Positions 54,401 to 63,755 of a stretch of DNA of 64,000 bases are shown here, one piece after another (position 1 is the stretch's first letter; each line of letters begins with the position of its first letter). The translations under genes and the position numbers were made by a program. Below the pieces are notes generated by a model. That model ran no database searches, had not been told where the DNA came from, and saw only the letters and a program-made list of their open reading frames with translations. Source of the DNA: Asterella californica (taxonomy: Eukaryota; Streptophyta; Marchantiopsida; Marchantiales; Aytoniaceae); contig JAYKYS010000012.1 of NCBI GenBank assembly GCA_036924285.1, forward strand, positions 9,176,001-9,240,000, read 5' to 3'.

Positions 54401-57400
54401 CTCGCATCGCAGTAGGAGTATATCTTCTTCTCTTGTCTTCTGGAGTCTTCGGAAGACTCCCAGGTGTTGCAGAAGCGGTCTTCTGCTCCGATTGGGTACT
54501 CAGCAGTTCTTCTTCCGAGTCGGACTCCGATCCTGAATGAATGAGGGAGATGGGTGTCCTAGGTACACTTCTAGGACCCATCTTCCTCGGTGGCATGGCA
54601 TCTTCCGACCCACTAGACTCGTCTTCCTTCACCAGAAGCGTCTTCTGGTGAGAGTCGGGCCTCAGCTGTGGCATCAGAGTGGGAGGGGGCGTTGCGGCTG
54701 TTGCTCGGTCATCGTCTTCCGAGGTCTCCTCCTTCACCTCTTATTGCCCTGTTGGTCCATACTCTGCCAGCTGATCTTCCCTAAGATCCCCCATGGCTAC
54801 ATACAAGTAGCAGAGGAAAGGTGTCAAGTGTCCTCCCGCCGGCGTACCCAAGTACGCTAGCTCCGTCTGTACATAGTTGTGGATGTATGCGTCCCAGTAG
54901 ATGGGCATTCTGTCATCCCACACTGATTCCAGGAACTCCACGTCCTGATCTCCCAAGTACCTCGTCTTCTGCACTTTCCCCTTGGGAAAGAGATGCAGAA
55001 ACAGCTTCGTCAGAAGTCGCTTCTTCGACTCTCGGTAAGATTCGATCTTCCACCCATTCCTGCTCTGCCTGTCTTCCACAAAAAGACAGGTGGTGCTCCC
55101 AGGCACATGCCACGAACTCACGATCCTGGGCAAAATCTTCTTCTCAAACCAATACCCTCGGTTCTCAGATTCTGGCCTGTGGAAAGCCCTGCGTCACCAA
55201 TCTTCAGTCCAGGAAGATGGTCTTCCTCGAGCTACTCCTGCCTTCGCAGGTACACGGTTGCGAGGTGGCAACGCTGCCCACACCTCCTCCAGAAGTCCCT
55301 GGTCTGCGGGGTTCCAATCCCATAGGAAGAAATCGAGACCCAATTCCTTGAGGAAGGGCGTGGCCTCTGCCAACTCCGCTGCTGGTAACACCAACCCTCG
55401 AGGATGCATCGACATACTGGAAGATCTGTTGCACTAAGCCACAAGCACCTACTATGAGCTGAAGGCTCAGTCCTTCCTAAGTGCCCACAGTCTAGCTTCT
55501 ACTTATCAGAAGACGAAACTAATCTTCCAGAAGACAGCTACTCCGTCTTCCGGGATTCTAACAGTACTTCCTAGATAGCTCTCGTCTTCCGAGCTATATC
55601 TAAACAATCCTATCTAAGCAAGGCCTTGCATGGATTACCCAGAAGACAACCCACCTTGCATTACATCCTACTTCCTATCAGAAGATACAAGATTCGTGAA
55701 ACATGAAGTGCATAACAGGTTCGGAAGATGGTTGCGGGCTCCTGCGGTGACAGTGGCCTCTGGGAAGACACTCGGGACAGTTTCCGATTCAATGTCTTTC
55801 TCGGAAGACCTCCCGGAGTCAGACTTCCCTTCACTGGTCTCACCTGTCTTCGTCTTCCTACGCGTAATATATCCTCACAACAGACTCAAGACAATTGCAC
55901 TCTGTTCTTCTGACTTCTCATCTCTCATACGCACTCAGAAGAAGCTTGCTGCTCGATGGGAAGACATGACCCTCGACCATTCTCTCCAGATTCTGCCAGC
56001 AAGTCTTCTCACAAATCTCTTCTAAGTTTGGGAAAAAGAAGGAATGGCTACTATGGGTCGGACAGATGAGACCCGAAATGGACCCTCACGTCTTCTCGCT
56101 CATTTTGCCAACCTTTCAGTCTTCTAGTCTCTCTAGGAAGATGTGGAGTTGAGAAGCTTGGAAGACCGGGAGGCACAGGCCTAGTTCCCGACTTCCAACT
56201 TCTCGAAATAACAAAATAACTCACCACACCACTCAGGATTCGTACCAAGCCTCTCTTAACACAAAAGCAACACAAATCCACTCTTGATACGAATTGGTTA
56301 TAGTCGACTTCCGAAGACAGTCAAGTTTAAGAAGCGTCTTCCGAAGATGTTCCCATCTTCCGAAGCGTCTTCTGTTCAGAGTTTCGGGTGTAGAGGGATA
56401 GTAGGATAGGGAAATTGATGGCTGGGATCGTAAATTTGGGGACGAGGTGTAGAGAAGCTCGAATTGAACTTAGGAAGAAGTAGGAAGATGTCTGACAGAA
56501 ATTGGGCAGCGCTTCCGCACCCAATGTCACAATAAGAAAAATAGGGATGGGGGTAATCGATCAGGCTGCCTGCAACCAACCAGGGAAGCGCGGGGGACAC
56601 AAAACAGATGCGAGAAGCAGTGGGAAGGGAGAAGAACATGGGAAGAACCTCTACAGTCTTCTGTCTTCTTCCCGAGGTGTCTTCGACCTTCTGCACGCTT
56701 CTGGCTCTGGTTCTAGCTCCAATGCGACTCCACACGGCTGATTCCGCTGTCAGGTTCTGGCCACGCCTCAATTCCATCTTCGATTCTACTCAGCTACTCT
56801 CCAATGTCAGCTTCCCGGGAGCTCACAAAAACGCCTTCGCTCCCTGCCTTCCGTGCTTCAGCAATTCGGTCTCGTCCTTCGCCTAGCTGCCAACTGGTCC
56901 TCACCTCGCTCGCTTTCCTCACTCAATTTCCTCACTCGATTTCCTCTCACGAAGCTCACTCTCCTGAAATCGATCTTCTCAAGCGCGCTTGCTGCGGGAA
57001 GTTGGAATGCGCTAATGCGCTTCCTGCGCATCTTCCCCGCAGATTAGGGGTTTCGGCCTTAGGTGTCTTTCCCGACCTACCTACCACCTGGGTGTTACCT
57101 AGTAGATACACCTACTCTTTTACCTAGAAACTCGTGGTTAGGCCTTCGCGGTCGCTGTCTTCCGGAAGATAGGTGTCTTCTGCCGTCTTCTCGTCTTCCG
57201 CCGTCTTCCCGTCTTCCGAAGACGCAACTGAGAAGACGCTTCCCGGAAGACGGTCGTCTTCCGAAGAAGTCAACTTCTTATTAAAAAGCTCATAAGATCA
57301 TCTTCTCTCTAAGGAAGCAGTAATCTTAAGTAACAACGCTTCTTCAGATATACAAACAAGTTATTTAATCTTAAAAATTTAAAAATTCGTGAATCCTGTA

Positions 57401-57416
57401 ATTTGTGGGCACCACA
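51476..57416 (-). mobile_element. Solo LTR I (family G), complete, 5941 bases
   Basis: This is a complete LTR on the minus strand from TGTGGTGCCCAC (57416) to CACTACA (51476), with CATAC duplicated at both sides, inserted in LTR H. Contents are collinear with solo LTR D: GAAGAC cluster (57160-57265), hairpin (55573-55601), frame (55415-53116), 3' part (53115-51476). It is the best-preserved LTR copy. It has no internal retroviral genes. Confidence 0.92.
53116..55415 (-). pseudogene. LTR-borne coiled-coil protein, copy I (best preserved)
   Basis: Starts MSMHPRGLVLPAAELAEATP and ends VEVASEQSE at 53116, about 767 codons. It stays in one frame down to about 53470. Stops are TGA after SSWTEDW (55194), TAA at 54741 (Arg/Gln elsewhere) and TGA at 54090 (Arg elsewhere). 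One frameshift near 53470 precedes the acidic tail (SSEAEAEAEEDAAAATAG). Segments: aromatic N-terminal region, SGSESDSEEE linker, basic RKMRRVASSRAQKMK-like patch (here WKMRRVASSRAQK), coiled coil with RVQQRDQEVLRVREKITALA, RKLLTLARGWDNESKTMLVE, ECRESMFRYLDRQIKGVKTL. I do not recognise the family. A relation to plant mobile-domain-type proteins is possible but unsupported here. Confidence 0.8.
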
Positions 57417-58868
57417 CATACACACTCAGAAGAAGCTTGCTGCATGACAGGAAGACAGGACCCTTGACCTTTCTCTCCAGATTCTGCCAGCAAGACTTCT
57501 CACAACTCTCTTCTTAGTTCGGGAAGAAGAAGGAATAGGTTGTGGGTCGGACAGAAGAGATCCGTAAAAGACCCTCACGTCTTCTCGCGCATTCTGCCAG
57601 CCTTTCCAATCTTCTAATCTCTCCATGAACATGTGGATTTGAGAAGCTCAGAAGATCGGGAGGCGCAGGCCTGGATCCCAACTTTCAGCTTCTCGAAACA
57701 ACAAACAACTCACCAAGTCACTCAAGATTCGTACCAAACCTCTCTTAACACAAAAGCACATTCAGAAGCGTCTTCCGAAGATGTTCAGATCTTCCGAAGC
57801 GTCTTCTGTTTAGAGATTCGAGAGTAGAGGGACGGTAGGGTAGGAAAATTGATAGCTGCTGGATCGAATTTGAGAACGACAGTCATGGAAGCTTGATTGC
57901 AGCTCGAGAAGAAGCTAGAAGATGACTGGCGAAAATTGGGCAGCGCTTCCGCGCTCAATTTCACAGAAGGAAAATGCGGGATGAGAAATCGATCGATTGG
58001 TTTACCTGTAGATAACCGGGGAAGCGTAGGAGATACCAAACAAGAAGTGAGAAGCAGAGGGGAAGGGAAGAGAACATGGGAAGAACCTCAAACAATCTTC
58101 TGTCTGCTTCCGTAGTGTCTTCAATCTTCTGCGTGCTTCCGGCTCCGATCCCAGCTCTAATGCGACTCCACCAAGCTGTTGCTGCCGTCAATGTCTTGCC
58201 ACTCATCAATCGAACAAGACTCCACCTCCGATTCTTCTCAATCGTCCTTCAATGTCTGCTTCTGGGAGTCTTCAGAAGACTCCTTCAGCTCGATGTGCTT
58301 CCTACCCTCAGCAATTCGTCCTCGTCTTCTTTCTAGCTGTGAATCGATCTAGGCTCTACTCAATTTCCCTCTGCTTGCCCTCCTCGCTCAATTCGATCAC
58401 TTCTCAATTTGATCTTCTAAGCACAAACAACCTCGATGCGGGAAGCGGTAGTATTCCTGCGCTAATGCATCTCCTTCGCATCTTCTCGCGCAGTTTAGAG
58501 GTTCTCGACCTACCCGACTTTCCTGACCTACCTACTACCTCGGTGCTACCTGGTAGGTACACCTACTTCTTTCTTGGGTAATACGCGGTTAGGCTTTTGC
58601 AGTCGCTGTCTTCCGGAAGATACGTGTCTTCCGCCGTCTTCCGTCGTTTGTCGTCTTCCGTCTTTGGAAGATACAACTGAGAAGACGCTTCCCGAAAGAT
58701 GGCCGTCTTCCGAAGAAATCAACTTCTTGTTGCTAAAAAGATCGTAAGATCATCTTCCTTCTAAGGAAGCAGTAGTCTTAAGTAACAAAGCTTCTTCAGT
58801 TATACAAACAAGTTATTAACCTTAAAAATTTCAAAAATTCGTGAATCCTGTAAATTGTAGGCACCACA
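57417..58868 (-). mobile_element. LTR H (family G), 5' portion
   Basis: It starts TGTGGTGCCTACAATTTACA at 58868 on the minus strand and runs to the LTR I insertion site. The GAAGAC cluster is at 58605-58710. The right flank (GATAGCCTACTAACTAAAA) matches the tail sequence of block X2 at 29789, so LTR H inserted into that kind of repeat. Confidence 0.87.
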
Positions 58869-59399
58869 GATAGCCTACTAACTAAAATAATTAGTTTAAT
58901 CAATATATTAATATATTATTTAATAAAGTAAATAGAAAATAAACCCAATGTCAAAAAGATCGTATTCTAAATTTTTAGGAAATTACATGAAAGAATACAG
59001 AAAAAAAACAAAAAATTACAAAGGGTTAAAGTATATCATATTTGAATGAATAGCAGAATGAAATGTAAACAAGGTTTCATTCCGAAGATTAAAAGGAAAT
59101 TTTCAGAATTTTACCGATTTCTTTATATTCCCAATCTTGCGTGCTACTTTTGCTTACTCAATATATAAATTAAACTATAATATTAATTTTCTTTCGCTGT
59201 CAGGATTAGATCTGTTTCAGTTAATGGGTTTGTTTGATCTAAAACTGAGATAAGGGATGTGAACCAAAAAAATATTTAAATGTCATTAGCAATGGAGTTG
59301 TAGTTACTAAAGTTTTTGGGGTTGGTAACCGTTTTCTTTTCGTGGCTCTTTGTGAAATTTGTCGAACTGAATTTTCTAATTGATTTAATAGATAAATTT
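58869..59399. repeat. AT-rich block Y, copy 2 (partial)
   Basis: Matches the tail of block X2, then jumps to block Y sequence (GTATTCTAAATTTTTAGGAA onward) and the single unit of the 153-base repeat. The jump at about 58957 is a deletion relative to 29875-30290. No gene is seen. Confidence 0.6.
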
Positions 59400-59648
59400 T
59401 TTCAAGGATTCAGAAGTAAGAAAGTGTATTACATAGCTAATTTTTACTTTTTAATTTATGAGTAGAAAATTATTTTATAAAAATAAAAGTGTAACTTATG
59501 TATTAATGAAATATTATTTAGAGAATTTTACAATTAATTCTATTTGAAAGAAAAATTCGATAAAATTATTAATAAATGAAAATGTAAAATTTGGAAAAAA
59601 CTAATGCATACTAACTTTATATTTTTCTATTGTTAATTATGGATCGAG
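59400..59648. other. AT-rich segment Z, copy 1
   Basis: Very AT-rich; repeated at about 63070-63394. It precedes the rpl14 relic in both copies. It could be further plastid-derived or organelle-like DNA, but I cannot identify a gene in it. Confidence 0.4.
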
Positions 59649-59777
59649 TTGGATTCGAATCAGCTTATTAATCAATAAGGAAATCCGAAAGGAACTCGTG
59701 TTTTTGGTCCGATTACTCGGGAATTAAGAGAATCTAATTTTACAAAATTAGTTTCATTAGCTCCAGAACTTTTATAA
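59649..59777 (+). pseudogene. rpl14: Plastid rpl14 3'-end relic, copy 1 (nuclear plastid DNA)
   Basis: The plus strand reads [29 protein letters not shown] and then [16 protein letters not shown] before a terminal TAA. This is the characteristic C-terminus of plastid ribosomal protein uL14 (family pattern DQEGNPKGTR...REL...NFTK.VSLAPE.L). The TAA replaces the expected Glu codon of DQEGNP, and upstream residues do not match. The fragment covers about 40 of roughly 122 residues. With nuclear retrotransposons around it, a nuclear copy of plastid DNA is the natural explanation. Confidence 0.8.
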
Positions 59778-60712
59778 ATAGAATCATTTATATGAAAAAG
59801 AAAAAACTTTTGACAAACAAGTGCCGAATATGACCTCGAGGTACGGTGTTCTCAAACTAGAAATAGGACATGTATGCTTCTCTGCAAAAGATCAAGCCTG
59901 TGATTATAAGCGCTCATGGTTACATCAGTAGAAGTTCCACACTTGTCTACGACCACATCGAACATCACCACTGTGAATAATATGCATGTTCGATCACTTT
60001 TTGAGAAACAGAAAGAAAAGGAAGAGCGGAGAAGTAATCAAAAAATTTTAGAATTCGGTTGGTTGGAGACGGGTGAGAAGTGACTGGTTTTAAAACATAC
60101 TTAAATAAAAAATCTATATAAGTATTGATACCAAGAGATAGTAAAATGTATAGCAAGATAGAAAGCAAAAAGAACAAACATGTCAGATCTTAGAACAAAC
60201 TAAATATGCAAGTAATCTAAGAAATATTTCAAAATAAACTGAAAATAAAATTAAAAATAAAGTGTTTGAGTTTACAAAATATATAAAAATGAAGGGTCTA
60301 AAATAATTCTCTGTTACTAGCAGTATTACACATGTTACACGAAAAAAAGCCCATAAGTGCAGGACTTACAAACACGTTCATGTTATCATAAAAAGTTCAG
60401 TCGAGGAGTCATTAATTTCATTTAAACATCTTTAATTTATGACCTAATTTCTTCACGAAAAAAGATTAAGACATAAATTAAACTGTATGTATATGCACCC
60501 TCTTCAAACTTGGAAGAGGTGAATAATTTGCATGTTAGTTGAGGTAGTTAACTAACCAATAAAAATAATATGATACTGTATTCTCAATAGAAGATAATTA
60601 AATAAGTGGAAATCAAAATGCTTTCCCGACATAAGAAAGAGATGACGGCTACACAAAATGCATCCTTCTCTTTGAGAGAGTACATTCTCAAGGAAGAAAT
60701 ATGGCTTCATAT
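59778..60712. other. AT-rich sequence without identified gene
   Basis: The first 200 bases (to about 59981) recur at 63524-63712, including ACATGTATGCTTCTCTGC and a 100-base stretch open on both strands. The rest appears only once in the window. I see poly-A/T runs and no convincing coding or RNA feature. Confidence 0.4.
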
Positions 60713-60892
60713 CTAATCCATATTGACGATACAGAAGCTTTGGTAATCTTTGGATCTTAGTGGCATATGAACAGATATGCCATTTGGCTTGCCCAGGGTC
60801 ACGATTATGCTAGCAAACACAATCCGGTCAAGGTAAGTTTTAGGTAAATGCTTCTTCCTCAGTACCATCTCAAACTGAGAATATAAGCTTAC
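60713..60892 (-). pseudogene. Possible terminal exon of an unrecognised gene
   Basis: On the minus strand a long pyrimidine tract ending TTTTTTTTTTTGCAG (about 60893-60920) is followed by a 60-codon open stretch: SLYSQFEMVLRKKHLPKTYL, DRIVFASIIVTLGKPNGISV, HMPLRSKDYQSFCIVNMD and a stop at 60713. The strong 3' splice-site look and the non-repetitive sequence make it a candidate last exon. Upstream on that strand a TATATATGTA is seen at about 61086. I recognise no family, and no first exon can be defined. It may equally be a relic. Confidence 0.25.
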
Positions 60893-61503
60893 TGCAAAAA
60901 AAAAAAGAAAAAAGAGAGGATGTAAATTATACTCTTCAGCTCTCGTCACACCAGCATTGTGACTGCAATCTCTTGACTACCCGGTGTTGACAAGTAAATG
61001 AATGTGCTCGTGCTGGTTCAAGTAATGGCAGACGATTAAAACCAACGTAATTAATGGGTACGTTGAATGTGCATCCAAACTGTACATATATAGTGGAGGG
61101 CAGGAAGAAGACAAACATAGATATAGTAGTAAAACTTGCAAGTGGTTGGTTAGTTTCTAATTTGGAAAAATTATATATGTGTGATTTATCACAGAGGAGA
61201 GAAGCGAAGAGATCTCCTTTAGAAAAGTTACTTTATCATTGAGGAGATGAACTGACTTACTAAATTTATACTTTTAATTTTAAATGTGAAAAATCAAAAT
61301 TTAAAAAATTTTCTAGAATTTATTTTAAATTTTTAACCTCATTACTTTTTCTACACTTGGTCCAGCTAAACTCATTACCTTATTCACACTTGGCCACTAA
61401 GAGAACACGTTACTAAACTCACACACTAAACCCAAAATAAATAAATAAATAAAACCCCAAAATACAAGGGTTTCATTAGGCTTGTGCAGTTCTCGCTGCT
61501 GCC
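60893..61503. other. Mixed AT-rich sequence before block X4
   Basis: Unique sequence to about 61395, then block X (CACACACTAAACCCAAAATA onward) begins without its tRNA-like modules. Short open frames on both strands (60-62 codons) overlap each other and have no recognisable motif. Confidence 0.35.
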
Positions 61504-62081
61504 ATGTCAGTACTTGTACTCCAGCAAGAATTATTGACAGGTGTCACTAAATTAACTCAAGCGATTCTGATTTAGCTTCGGATATTTTTCTGGTAAGTTC
61601 AATACCACTTCTAACTGTGCAACCAAATCAGTATTTTTCTTGATATATTTGATGTTGTGTGTTAAGTTTCCAATTACTCCCTAATACACATGTAAACAGT
61701 GAACTTGGTGTAGTTTAGAGACATCTTGTATCATAAGTCTTGAACAAGTGAAGGATATCAGCTTAAACTCCTAATGAGGTTTTCTTCTATATATTTCATG
61801 CAGGTATTTGTTTGTAGGTTGCATGCGCATGTTTCTTGCTTACTTGTTTTCTTTCTGCAAATTCCGAACTTTTCGACTTATACATGTTTCTATTTGTTAT
61901 GCAGTAATTCAAAGCAAACAGATTTATTGTTAGTACTTTGCACAAAAAATTGCACTCATGTTTGTTGCAGGCTTGTTACAAGAACCCCAAGCTGGTGAAC
62001 CGTATAAGCATGCTCCATCAATCACCTTTGGGGAACTTTTGCTCGGTTTCTGTTCATAAATCTCATGTAAAAGTTCTATAG
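61504..62081 (+). pseudogene. Unknown two-exon gene fragment, copy X4
   Basis: ATG at 61504 reads MSVLVLQQELLTGVTKLTQA then ILI-stop. This copy keeps the extra base that opens LLTGVTKLTQAIL, lost in the other three. Donor-like GTAAGTTC at 61593, acceptor ATGCAG ending 61904, stop at 62079-62081. Exon 2 starts TAATTC instead of GAATTC, a stop in one frame. It has no tRNA-like modules upstream. Confidence 0.45.
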
Positions 62082-62425
62082 TAAGTTCTAGTGAAAATCT
62101 GAATTTATGAGTAATTGTTAAATAACAGTCGTGTCTAGAATTACAGAAAAAACGTGGATCGACGTGTTTACGAAAGTAACAAGAGCGATAGAATTAGTTT
62201 AATCAATATATTATTTAATAAAGTAAATAGAAAATAAACCCAATGTCAAACTGTTTGAAGAACAGTTTTGTGGTGTTCTTATACATGACTATGAAGTTGA
62301 TGTTCCTTAAGATCCATTTAAGGACTGCAGTGGGGGAATTTTACTTTCAAACATAAAGGTATATTATTTTTAATTTTTAGAATAAATATAAAGAAGTATA
62401 TAGGTACAGATGCTCAAAATTGGGC
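62082..62425 (+). repeat. Shared tail and tandem-repeat monomer, copy after X4
   Basis: The same tail as after X1 and X2 and one monomer (about 62288-62425), then block Y as at 30061. Order X, monomer, Y is therefore conserved between the two AT-rich regions. Confidence 0.65.
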
Positions 62426-63394
62426 CCCGAGATATGTTTTATGTTTTAGAAAGCTTTTTCTTCTGCCATGTGATGACTAATTTCGAAACCAGTCGGATGC
62501 TGAAATGTCAGAGATCTGCCGGAAAGAGAATCAACCTTTAGGATGCGGCAGACGTCCACGACACATCTATCGACGGATACCATAAGGTACCATGACTACG
62601 TATGATTATCGTACTTTGGGGTCAGATTTGACAGGAAATAATTAAAAAAGATCGTTTTCGAAATTTTTAGGAAATTACATGAAAGAATACAGAAAAGATT
62701 AAATTACAAAGTGTTAAAGTATATCATATTTGAATGAATAGCAGAATGAAATGTAAACAAGGTTTCATTCCGAAGATTAAAAGGAAATTTTCAGAATTTT
62801 ACTGATTTCTTTATATTCCCAATCTTGCGTGCTACTTTTGCTTACTCAATATATAAATTAAACTATAATATTGATTTTTTTCCGCTGTCAGGATTAGATC
62901 TGTTTCAGTTAATGGGTTTGTTTGATCTAAAACTGAGATAAGGGATGTGAACCAAAAAAATATTTAAATGTCATTAGCAATGGAGTTGAAGTTACTAAAG
63001 TTTTTGGGGTTTGTAACCGTTTTCTTTTCGTGGCTCTTTGTAAATTTTTTCTAACTGAATTTTCTAAGTGATTTAATAGATTGATTTAATTGATTTAATA
63101 GATAAAATTAATTATTAATTATTAATTGATTTAATAGATAAAAATTTTCAAGGATTCAGAAGTAAGAAATTGTATTACATAACTAATTTTTACTTTTTAA
63201 TTTATGAGTAGAAAATTATTTTATAAAAATAAAAGAGTGACTTATGTATTAATGAAATATTATTTAGAGAATATTACAATAAATTCTATTTGAAAGAAAA
63301 ATTCGATAAAATTATTAATAAATGAAAATGTAAAATTTGGAAAAAACTAATGCATACTAACTTTCTATTTTTCTATTGTTAATTACGGATCGAG
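62426..63394. repeat. AT-rich blocks Y (copy 3) and Z (copy 2)
   Basis: Matches 30061-30719, then 59366-59648. Around 63070-63140 there is an expanded simple stretch of TGATTTAATAGAT and ATTAATT repeats. No gene is seen. Confidence 0.6.
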
Positions 63395-63523
63395 CTGGAT
63401 TTGAATCAGCTTATCAATCAATAAGGAGATCCGGAAGGAACTCGTGTTTTTCGTCCGATTACTCGAGAATTAAGAGAATCTAATTTTACAAAATTAGTTT
63501 CATTAGCTCCAGAACTTTTATAA
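63395..63523 (+). pseudogene. rpl14: Plastid rpl14 3'-end relic, copy 2
   Basis: Reads [29 protein letters not shown] then [20 protein letters not shown]. It shares the TAA and upstream disruption of copy 1, so both descend from one nuclear relic that was duplicated later. Differences such as GNPKG to GDPEG are recent. Confidence 0.8.
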
Positions 63524-63617
63524 ATAGAATCATTTATATGAAAAAGAAAAAACTTTCGACAAACAAGTGCCGAATCTGACCTCGAGGTACGGTATTCTCA
63601 AACTAGAAATAGGACAT

Positions 63618-63712
63618 GTATGCTTCTCTGCGAAAGATCAAGCCTGTGATTATAAGCGCTCATGGTTACATCAGTAGAAGTTCCACACTTGTCTACGACC
63701 GCATCGAACATG
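63618..63712 (+). repeat. Segment shared with 59872-59966
   Basis: ATGTATGCTTCTCTGC to GACCGCATCGAACAT is open on both strands and differs little between copies. It could be a short exon-like piece; no family is recognised. In the first copy it is followed by unique sequence, here by the inverted tandem repeat. Confidence 0.4.
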
Positions 63713-63715
63713 GAG

Positions 63716-63755
63716 TTTTTACTTTGAAACATACCTTTATGTTTCAAAGTAAAAA
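63716..63755. repeat. Perfect hairpin at inverted repeat junction
   Basis: TTTTTACTTTGAAACATA and TATGTTTCAAAGTAAAAA are perfect 18-base arms around CCTT. It forms where a plus-oriented end of the monomer meets inverted monomers. Confidence 0.85.

Noticed and set aside
61054..61242. Small plus-strand protein of 62 codons
   Set aside because: No recognisable motif, overlapping frames on both strands, and no splice or promoter context that would favour it.
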